From Undaria pinnatifida (taxonomy: Eukaryota > Sar > Phaeophyceae > Laminariales > Alariaceae), in contig JABAKD010000011.1 of the NCBI GenBank assembly GCA_012845835.1, forward strand, positions 6,324,381 to 6,388,380: a stretch of DNA of 64,000 nt, read 5' to 3'. Under the pieces are notes generated by a model. That model had not been told where the DNA came from. It did no database searches and saw only the letters and a program-made list of their open reading frames with translations. Below, piece after piece: positions 56,126-64,000 of this stretch. The position numbers and the translations under genes are program-made. How positions within the stretch are numbered: the stretch's first letter is position 1; each line of letters starts with the position of its first letter.

Positions 56126-57334
56126 GCGGTTGCTTCGGTGGTGTTGTATTTTGTACAGTGGACCTAAGCGGGGGAGTTCCAGTTGAGGCGTGCGACATGT
56201 AGGGTAACGGGGGCGTTGACGAGAAAGAAGCCACCCGGCGTATTTCAAGCAGGAGTAGTGTAGCCCACCTTGCCTCACTTCCAAGCTTTGCCCCCCCCCC
56301 CTTTGCTGTACATAGTGTCAGCGGTGATGTTGGAGAGGTGATGTTTTCGCAGTGGGGGCGGTTGATTGGGACTAATACTCTTCGTCAGTGTTTTATAGGA
56401 GGACATCGTGGTGTGATACCGTGGTCAGCCAGCCCTCACGGTGAGGTGACATCCACCTTCTTACGAGTGAGTCACTCGTGGCAGCTCGTGTGCAATATAG
56501 CATTAAATATAAGTCCTAAACTCACCTGGCGGAGTTAACGTAAAGGTGGGAAAAACACCTAGCCGCCACGGCTTTCCTTGGGTGTCAACCAGTGCAATGT
56601 ATATGGTGGACGCCTGTGCGGGGGTAGCAGCATGTAGCAGGCAGGGAGAAAGGACGAATCTGTGGTGAAATGTCGATTTTATCAGAACAGGTATCCGCAG
56701 TACTAGAGAAAGTTATTCCCGCGCTGGTTGGAGGAAATAGTGAAACAATATCTCGTCCCACAGAAAAAGGAGAGCGGTGGGGGAGCAGGTTGGGGGTGGG
56801 GTGGGGGGGGGGGAGTTGTTTAGGTGCTAGAGTTTTCCTCTTGTCCGGCCCCCGTGTACTTGGGCAAGCCTCGTGCCTGGTGTCACCCTGCACAAGTGGA
56901 TGGTAATATTGACGCGGTGCTCAGCGTCAGGGTTGTTTTGTTTGCTCTACCGCTGCGGTTGTGCTGCGGTGATGGCGGGCTGCGTCAAAAATTTGGCCTC
57001 GGTCCAACAATGTTACCGCTAATATGAAGAGTGTATTGATAATCTTTTGTCCTTTTAGCGTCCAGACGACATATTTTCTCGCTGCTTCGCCCAAAGATCG
57101 GATTGCCCAAGCAACCCTACGAACACGTTTTGGAATCTGCCCCACGAGCTAGTTTCTTGCGTGACCATTATGAAAACATCTCTCCCGGAGAGGGGTCGGC
57201 GGAGGGAGCACATACCCCCGCTCCCCGCTCTCCGATAATCGCTCCCCCCACACACCCGTCCCCACATGTGCGTTTTCTTTCCATGAAAAAATCCGCAAAA
57301 CGGCGGTCGGCGGAGGGAAGTACAATATGGTAGT
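56126..57334. other. Unclassified
   Basis: No gene or repeat recognised apart from the C/G runs at 56289 and 56802-56815. TCGGCGGAGGGA is present twice (57197, 57307). Confidence 0.35.
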
Positions 57335-57516
57335 GGTCTCTTTATAGTGCCGGTATAGCGGCAACCGGCACTATAGCGGCTACCGGCACAATAGCGGCAA
57401 CCGGTGTTATAGCGGCAACCAGCACTACTCTGCATACTGCCACTGCGGGTTTTTCTCATGTGTGCCAAGCGATTACACCGGCACTGTAGCGGGAAAACCG
57501 GCACTATAGAGGGACC
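57335..57516. mobile_element. Small MITE-like element with internal 18-bp repeats
   Basis: Left end GGTCTCTTTATAGTGCCGGT is inverted at the right as GGTCCCTCTATAGTGCCGGT. Between them ATAGCGGCAACCGGCACT-like units repeat four times and two more diverged. The internal repeats resemble the terminus itself. No ORF. Confidence 0.65.
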
Positions 57517-58066
57517 GCCGTCTATACTAGGTACTGTTAATAGTATCATGAAGGAGCATGAACATTAGCGAATGGTTCGACCTAGCTAATATCTGGGCAA
57601 GTCAGTTGGGGGACCAAAATATGTTCAGGATGCTGCTGCACCTTCAGCCCTTGGCCGGCCCAACGCCAATATTCCAATAATTTATCTTGACCAGCGCCCA
57701 ACTACTACGTTTTAGTGTAAAAAAAACGATCGGCTTGACACCCTCGACTGACCGCCGGACGTTTTCTCTTGACCGATCGTCCCCTGCCATATTTGCGCGG
57801 GGGGATGTGGGTAGGATCAAGCCGAAAAAAAACGATACTCGATACGCTAGCCCCGTGGTTGCCCTTCTCCCTTCGGCGGCGGCGACAAATATCTTACCTC
57901 CCGATACAGGCGCGGTCCCAGGAATTGAAACTAAGTTTCAGGGCAGGCAGGGCGGGCGAAACCGTATACGGAGATCGGGTCTACCGGTGCGTCCCGGAGA
58001 CCCCGCTGCCTTTCCGAGGGGTCTCGATAATGTTTGCGCCATACTTTCGGATTGAGTGATGATGAT
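57517..58066. other. Unclassified
   Basis: A 122-codon + frame (57687-58055) and an overlapping one lack motifs. Not called. Confidence 0.35.
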
Positions 58067-58370
58067 GACACGTGCTATGATAAAGTGTGCGCCACTTATT
58101 TTTTCTGGGTTTCATCAATTTCGGAGCGTAATCTTAAAGACCCTCTCCCGAAAACTGATTTAAGAGAAAAATAAAGCTGCTACGTGACGACTGGAGATGG
58201 AAAATACCATATATATAGCCCACAGGTACAACGCAACGCGAGAATCATGAAAAAACGAAAACGGTCTCGAGATTGCCGACCATTTGGGGTTAAGAAAGGC
58301 CCAGCAGTCAATAAGTTCAGAAATATTTTCAGCCGAAAAGTGGCACAACCTCTATCGTGGAGTATGCGTC
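58067..58370 (+). mobile_element. MITE family M, copy 6
   Basis: Starts GACACGTGCTATGATAAAGT, ends CCTCTATCGTGGAGTATGCGTC; interior TCATCAATTTCGGAGCGTAA and GAGAAAAATAAAGCTGCTAC. Confidence 0.75.
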
Positions 58371-58394
58371 TGATACAGTCATACTACATGGTAG

Positions 58395-58850
58395 AGGGGA
58401 GTTCCAAGTTTTTGGGCCAAATGTTGCTGACCGGGGACTGAGCTCGTCAAAGAAGTGTGTGGAACTATCGGTTATCAGAAGCATGATACTTTTTATTTTT
58501 TTTACGAGCATATTTGTTTTTACTTTATCAACAACATACTGTATGTTATGGTGGATTAATGTAATTCACAAATACCACATACATGTGTGTTGCAGATGGA
58601 ACATGCAAGGCGCACCCCAATGAGTGAGTACGTGTCTGGTCAACGTGTCGCGCAGCTTGCAAAGTTTAGTTTCAACCGCACCGATCATCGGTCGTACCCA
58701 CAGAGATGACGTTTATCTCGTTTTTTTTTTTTCTAAAACTCTAGCGCGTAGATGTGCTGGTCGAGGGTTTGCGCGAACAAACGAACGTGTTCGAAGTCAT
58801 GTTTCGAGTGAAATATTGTGCTCCACGTTTTTTTCTGATTGGTCAATTTT
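58395..58850. repeat. Dispersed repeat family N, copy 2, with extra internal sequence
   Basis: TTTTGGGCCAAATGTTGCTG and GTGGAACTATCGGTTATCAG match copy 1. About 230 bp of extra DNA (near 58490-58735) then precedes TTTGCGCGAACAAACGAACG and AAGTCATGTTTCGAGTGAAA. Confidence 0.5.
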
Positions 58851-59206
58851 GTTTCCTCCGAAAAGTTACGTCACGATTCCGGGTGACGAGAGAAAAGCCT
58901 TAAAGGAATTTCCACTCTTCTAAGAACAATAATAATAAAAAAGTCCAACTTTAAAAAAAAATGACAAAAATTGACCGTGGATGATGACGTCGGTCTTTTT
59001 TTTTTTTTCTAAAAATTGACCGGAAGAAATGCAGTGAAATTCTCTTTAGAGAGGTGTTATTATGATCACCACTTACTTTTAGTTTAGCGATCCGTTATTG
59101 TGCAGCAAGCATGAGCTTCAACGTCGATCACTCATAAGCATCCACTCCCAGAAAGTGGAAGACCGTACATACGTCAGTACGTAGTTATAATAAGATTAAG
59201 GGGCTG
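58851..59206. other. Unclassified A/T-rich DNA
   Basis: Nothing recognised. Confidence 0.35.
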
Positions 59207-59640
59207 TGTTACAGACACACGCTACCCTTTGCAGGTTTCTCTACTAGGCAGGTTTGACGTTGGTCACTCACTTGTACTAGATAAGCTCTTGTATTGGTTC
59301 CACACGCGCCACGGGCGAACTGATTAATAGCGTTCAATTCCGCGAGGCAAAAGCATCATCCCCTTTTCCTATACGCACATGCCTTCAAAGGCGTGTGAAA
59401 CCCTATTTATCCAGCCGTATCCCATATATTACGCCATGTCAGGCTCCCAGGGTAATACCATAACACTAGCCCACCCTGATGAGCCGTATACGCAGAAATA
59501 TGGAAGATTCGGGGAAGCAACGGTTCCACGGTCTAGAACATGACTCGAAGATGCGGCTCTTCACAACCTACTCCCACACCTCTACCCTGCGAGGCTACGA
59601 AGCCTCAGGGAAAATGCCAAAGTCAGAAAACCTCAAACGA
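59207..59640 (-). mobile_element. Broken LTR element: internal tail plus 3' LTR (LTR-D, 59207-59465)
   Basis: On the minus strand the tail (59640-59466) matches the end of element II: CCCACTCCCACACCTCTA complement, AGCCGCATCTTCGAGTCATG, ATTTCTGCGTATACGGCTCA and CAGGGTGGGCTAG. It is followed at 59465 by an LTR starting TGTTATGG and ending TGTAACA, about 259 bp. The LTR body differs from LTR-A, so the families share a tail but not an LTR. Only this fragment remains. Confidence 0.65.
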
Positions 59641-60075
59641 AGAACGGAAGACGAAAAAAAAGGGAACAGAACACTCCAGCGAGTGGCGGGATCGACAGGC
59701 GCGAGAGCTATCACTTCCAGAAAACAGCGACATAGTCTATTGGACGCACTTTATACTATTATTAAAACCAGGTATACCCGTTTTGTTTAACCAAAAAAAA
59801 ATCGCTCGCCTTTCTTCATCCATACATACCCCGACACACTGGCAAGCACGGTAAGCAGTAAGTAGTATATTGATAGTCAGTGCTAAGTGCCATTAAAATA
59901 CCCTTGTAGTTGCTATTTTTGGTCCTGTCGTTGGTATGTGTCGTTCATTACGAAATAAACACATTACTTTGGTCTTCATTATATTCTGATTCTTCTGAGT
60001 AACTTTGAGGACTCATGTGTGTATGCTGTTGCAGATAATGTTGTTGGGCAGTGGCAAACATTATTATAAAACATA
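59641..60075. other. Unclassified
   Basis: Nothing recognised; the element tail may extend a little into this stretch. Confidence 0.35.
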
Positions 60076-60232
60076 AAAATACACTCTATCCAGCTGTGAG
60101 ATTGAAGATTTCGTCGAACTTATCCTTGCAAGCTGTGTGTGATACTCCGATCGCGCGTATTACTGGGGTGTGTGTCCTCAATGAGGATATATGTCGGCGA
60201 CTCCCCTTGGAACTAGGGTTCAACAGGGTGAA
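60076..60232 (-). repeat. Dispersed repeat family R, copy 4 (3' part only)
   Basis: Complement of TCACAGCTGGAGTG, CTTGCAAGGATAAGTTCGAC-like, GGAGTATCACACACAGCTTG and GGGGAGTCGCCGACATA. Confidence 0.7.
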
Positions 60233-60814
60233 TATGTGAAGGCTAATCGACAATCTGTATGCCCGGCGTAGGGTGGCTCACGGGGAGATTGCTCTCGGTA
60301 CCCGACGAGGGACCATCAGGCGGAGGAGAAGATAAGAAAATGGAACATATATTAAAGTACCGGAGTCCCGGAGGCCACTCTGAACATGCACACCCGAAGA
60401 AAACAAAAATAGTAGACTGAGTAACAACAGTAGCACTAGTACACTGCGCCAAAGGGGGCTCTACTCGAACATATCGAAGATTGGGACCGCCAATCATATC
60501 AGTAGTTCTACTCTACCATCTCCGTAGATTATATGCAGTCATACACATCATACATCAGACTTGTGCGCAGGCGTAAACCAACACATGAACCAACAAAGGC
60601 AATTTTTTCATCTACAGGAAGAACTAGCATCCTTCTTCCTGGTGTCGAGCAGCCGTGAGAAACGTTCATTAAAGAAAACCGCTGGTTCGGCCGAAGAAGG
60701 CCAGCAAAATTCCTCCGAGCTGCGAGTGATTCACCACCACGGGAGAGGGTGAGGTCAAATCAAGTCCAATAGATGTGCACTCTCTTGTGGGCAGAGAGAA
60801 AAAAAAACTGGTCA
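60233..60814. other. Unclassified
   Basis: No gene or repeat recognised. Confidence 0.35.
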
Positions 60815-61098
60815 TAACGCGTGCATGCTACGACAGAGGTAGCAGTTTTCGTCTGAAGAAATGTTTTCTGTATGACGGGGCTCCTTAACCCAAAATCGTC
60901 GGAAATGCTTTTTTTTTTTTGCACGAATCTCGTTGTATACCCTAGGCCACGGGACTTTTTCATCCGGTATGTGTATGCAGCGGTTTATTTTGCTCCATAA
61001 ATCAGTTTTTTGGGGAGAGAGATCTTGAGGTCCAAAATTGAGGGGTAGTATTAAGAAGAAAAAGTGCTGCAGGGTGTACCTCTATCGTAGCACGCGTC
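60815..61098 (-). mobile_element. MITE family M, copy 7
   Basis: Ends TAACGCGTGCATGCTACGAC and CCTCTATCGTAGCACGCGTC. Interior complement of CGACGATTTTGGGTTAAGGA. One of the best-preserved terminal pairs. Confidence 0.8.
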
Positions 61099-61548
61099 AA
61101 GAAAAAAAATCACGAAACTAATCCGCAATAATGGAACGGTAAACTGCGCTGCGCCATGGGAAAACAAAAAAAAAGTGTTTTTGCCCCCCGTTGTGAGGTA
61201 CGTACAATAGTAGTTTAGTCGCTCGTGCGCGAGAGGCTGGCTCAAAAACTGGAGTCAAAATGAATGTACCCCCGGGGCCCCCTTGCAGCGTTAATAATGG
61301 TATCAAAAACAGTGAAAAAAAAAAAAAAAAAGATGTTTGAAAATCTCAATCGAAAATCCAGATCTCACGACGAAAAGTAAAAAAAAAAATACACACACAC
61401 AAAAAAACACAAAATTCATGAATACAGCAACCAACAACAACTAACTGACGAATACTACTACTAATACAATAATAATGATAATCAAAATCGGTCAGAATAA
61501 TTTAAAGCACTCCCCGCCGAGAGGTGATATCACCTCTTCCTTTACCTT
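61099..61548. other. Unclassified A-rich DNA
   Basis: Poly-A runs at 61315-61331 and 61380-61389. No gene. Confidence 0.4.
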
Positions 61549-61785
61549 TCGAGCCATCCATGCATGCGGTAGCTCCAATTCATTAATTATGTGATCTTCT
61601 CAAGTTCAAATCAACCTCCCCCCCGCCCCCTCCTTCCCCGCCACCCCCACCACCGCCTAGAGCTAGCACCACGCGTACAGTAAGCTCCCACACGTTTATG
61701 CGACCTTTCGAGTCATCCATGCGGTAGCTCCAACTCATTTATTATATGGTCTTCAAGTTCAAATTAACCCCCCCCCCGCCCCCGT
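61549..61785 (+). repeat. Direct repeat, two 80-bp units 153 bp apart
   Basis: CCTTTCGAGxCATCCATG, CGGTAGCTCCAAxTCATTxA and CTTCxxCAAGTTCAAATxAAC followed by a C-run occur at 61549 and 61702. Confidence 0.75.
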
Positions 61786-62105
61786 CAAAAACTCCGCCCT
61801 CCCCTCACCGGGGTTATTATACGAATTGCAGGATATACTTGGTAAACTGATGATGCCTTTCCTTCCACAGCTGTCGGATTTTGTCCCTCGCAATGACGGG
61901 CTTTATAGTTTCCGCGCACAGATTGATCAACATCGCCCTGCTGACCCTGGTACAAGCTACACTGCTGCTGTAGTTCTAAGGGGAGTCGCCGACCTACATC
62001 CTTGATGATGAGGACACACACCCAGTAATACGCGCGATCGGAGTATCACACACAGCTTGCAAATATGAGTTTCGACGAGATCTTCGATCTCACAGCTGGG
62101 GTGTT
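61785..62105 (+). repeat. Dispersed repeat family R, copy 3
   Basis: Contains one subunit (ACTCCGCCCTCCCCTCACCG, CTTCCACAGCTGTCGGATTT) and the conserved end TCGATCTCACAGCTGG. Confidence 0.75.
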
Positions 62106-62189
62106 TTGTTTTTATTTTTATAATAGATGTGCGTCCCATGTCATCCTGCTGTGACCCTAGCCCCTCGAGCAACCAGAGCCACAAGCTCC

Positions 62190-62565
62190 CCCGCCCCATT
62201 CGCTTCCGAAGAAGCATCAAACGGCAATCCGCTGCCCAAATAAATTGTTGTGGTTTGTAACTGCTGCGTGCTTGTTTTAACGCGCAATGAACGTGATGCG
62301 CTATTATTGCTTTGCCTGATACTGCTATCGGCCGTTGCACAAGGAGAGAGTCCTCACCGTCTCGCTCTTTCTTCCGTAGCTCAGCCCTCGTCACCCCCTC
62401 CCCCCAAACACGACTGTTTCCACCCCTCCTACCTAACCCTGTCCCATCCCCAGCCGCAAAGAGGGCTTAGCCCTACCCCCCAACGTGCTTCTTCCGAAGA
62501 AGTATCTAAAGCGACAATCCGCCGTCCCAATGTATGGTGGCTGTTATTGCTGTTTGTTGGTTAGG
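62190..62565 (+). repeat. Direct repeat of about 70 bp, 285 bp apart
   Basis: CTTCCGAAGAAGxATCxAAxxGxCAATCCGCxGxCC near 62203 and 62489, each followed by a TGTTGTGG / GTATGGTGG-like block. Could be ends of an undetected small element. Confidence 0.45.
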
Positions 62566-63872
62566 GTTTGACTCATGAAAAGTTACTAAAAAAAACGGGC
62601 GACCGGTGTATGACGCAGGAGCTCGCAAATATGAGTGTATCGACCCTAATATTGTCGAACTCAAACTCACACACAGCTTGACGTTCGTTCTTAGAACAAT
62701 TTTATAAAAACAAACAGGTGTGCACTCGTGGTATATGCACGGACGAAAGGTGTGTAACACACATGGAGTTTTTATTTTATTTTACTTTACCCGGCGGACC
62801 TCCAAGTAATAAGAGGGTCTAATAAAGCAAATAATAAAAACAACAAGCAAAAACTAGGAATGTGACGCACTCGACGTTTCTGAAAATGATTACTACTAAA
62901 ACTGCACATACAACATTGTCTGATGATGGCAAAAGCATTCTATTTATCATAACAACATCGAAAAACATAGTGACAGTGAGAGAGTGATGGTTGACGTTGA
63001 AGTTCATGCTGTTGCAGCGTTGTCGGGCGGCAACATTTCAAACTACTAATAAAAACACATCTGAAGAGCGGATTACCGTTTGTAGCTTGGTCGGAAAAGC
63101 ACATGGGGAGGGGGGGGGGCTTTTGGCTCTGTGGTGGCTCGAGGAGGGTGTTGTAGGAGGTCACAGGATGGCATGGAGACGCACGCACATCTAGTATGCG
63201 TATACTAGTTGTCTTGGTTGTTGTTGGATGTTCATGATTTTGCGCTTTTACTGTGTGTGTTCGTGTGGCCTGGATTTTCGATTGTTTTTATTGTTTCATT
63301 CACCATGTTTTGTACTGTTTTGACACGACATTGTCCTCGGAGCATGTCAACTGAAATACCAGGTAATACTACTACCAATGAATGAAATAATAACCGGCAA
63401 TAATGACAGTTTTTTCATAGACGTCTGACATGGCACCAGTGGTAGGTAGGAGATATATATATACAAGGTGTATTATTACTCGATTTCTACAAGTTTCTAC
63501 TATATAGTCTATCGGAACGACATCTCATCTACTCCCCGCTACATTGACGGAGGGCAGCAACAGCAGTAATACTACTGAATATAGTCTAAACAGTAATAAC
63601 AAGAACGACACAGCACGAGAACGTAAAGCAAATAATACATACATAATAAATACAAAGGTGGGGCCGTCGTGCGCACAAGAAAGAGTGCATCGATCGGTCA
63701 CACACCCCGGTCTCGTCTCGCGACTCGCGTCACACGCCACGTCATCCGCCACCTCTAGACCAATCAGCGCGAGACCTATACTATGTTGACGGTCTATTCG
63801 ATCTCCGTCGACCCTGGGATACCAATCAGCTTCGCGAGATATAATAACAAAATGATATTGACGTACGTGCGT
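62566..63872. other. Unclassified
   Basis: 62610-62690 distantly echoes family R (GCAAATATGAGT, CACACACAGCTTG). No supported gene. Confidence 0.35.
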
Positions 63873-63990
63873 GGAGTCTGTTCGATCTGTTCGATCTTTT
63901 CTATACTAATAATGTTATACAATTTACAAGGAGTCTGTTCGATCTTTTCTATTATTATAGACTACAAGGAGTCTGTTCGATCTTCTCTAT
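63873..63990 (+). repeat. Short tandem repeat GGAGTCTGTTCGATCTTTTC
   Basis: Three units (63872, 63930, 63970) separated by A/T-rich sequence; runs to the window edge. Confidence 0.7.
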
Positions 63991-64000
63991 GGTTTGACTG

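Overview
The window is eukaryotic nuclear DNA. It carries two recognisable host genes in about 64 kb, GT-AG introns, tRNA-headed SINEs, LINE and LTR-type debris, MITEs and very long homopolymer or microsatellite tracts. Low-complexity Gly, Arg and Ala proteins, long repeat-filled introns and poly-G/poly-C runs would fit a stramenopile alga, with a brown alga as one guess. That placement is inference; no ribosomal or organellar marker is present.

Layout. Positions 1-12,078 are a nested LTR-retroelement block: an element of about 10.6 kb (1128-11766, two LTRs, no recognisable gag or pol) lies inside the 3' tail of a second LTR element whose own LTR is 11809-12078. Positions 12.3-14.3 kb hold dispersed repeats. 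Positions 14.4-20.1 kb are a broken reverse-transcriptase element with an unusual series of RING-like Cys/His clusters upstream of the RT. Positions 21.0-22.5 kb hold two tandem miniature LTR elements (TRIMs), one split by a 573-bp insertion with a clean 5-bp target duplication. Positions 24.7-27.9 kb hold an intronless 1046-codon gene with a SPICE1-like motif (centriole/spindle protein). Positions 28-46 kb are repeat-dominated: a third TRIM, a LINE RT remnant, MITE copies, about 700 bp of nearly pure poly-G, SINE pairs, a hairpin-ended MITE and a (GGTGC)n array of about 420 bp. Positions 47.1-54.3 kb hold a five-exon gene model for a membrane-anchored OTU-type cysteine protease (439 aa); its large introns are packed with MITEs and inverted repeats. 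Positions 54.3-64.0 kb return to repeats, including an inverted copy of the LTR tail seen at the window start.

Two themes link the mobile DNA. Five LTR-like sequences from at least three families are followed directly by variants of TGGCGTCGTCGGCAGGA, the expected place and form of a primer-binding site. One MITE family (termini GACGCGTGCTACGATAGAGG) occurs at least eight times, two of them in introns of the OTU gene. All calls were made by eye; no database search or folding was run.
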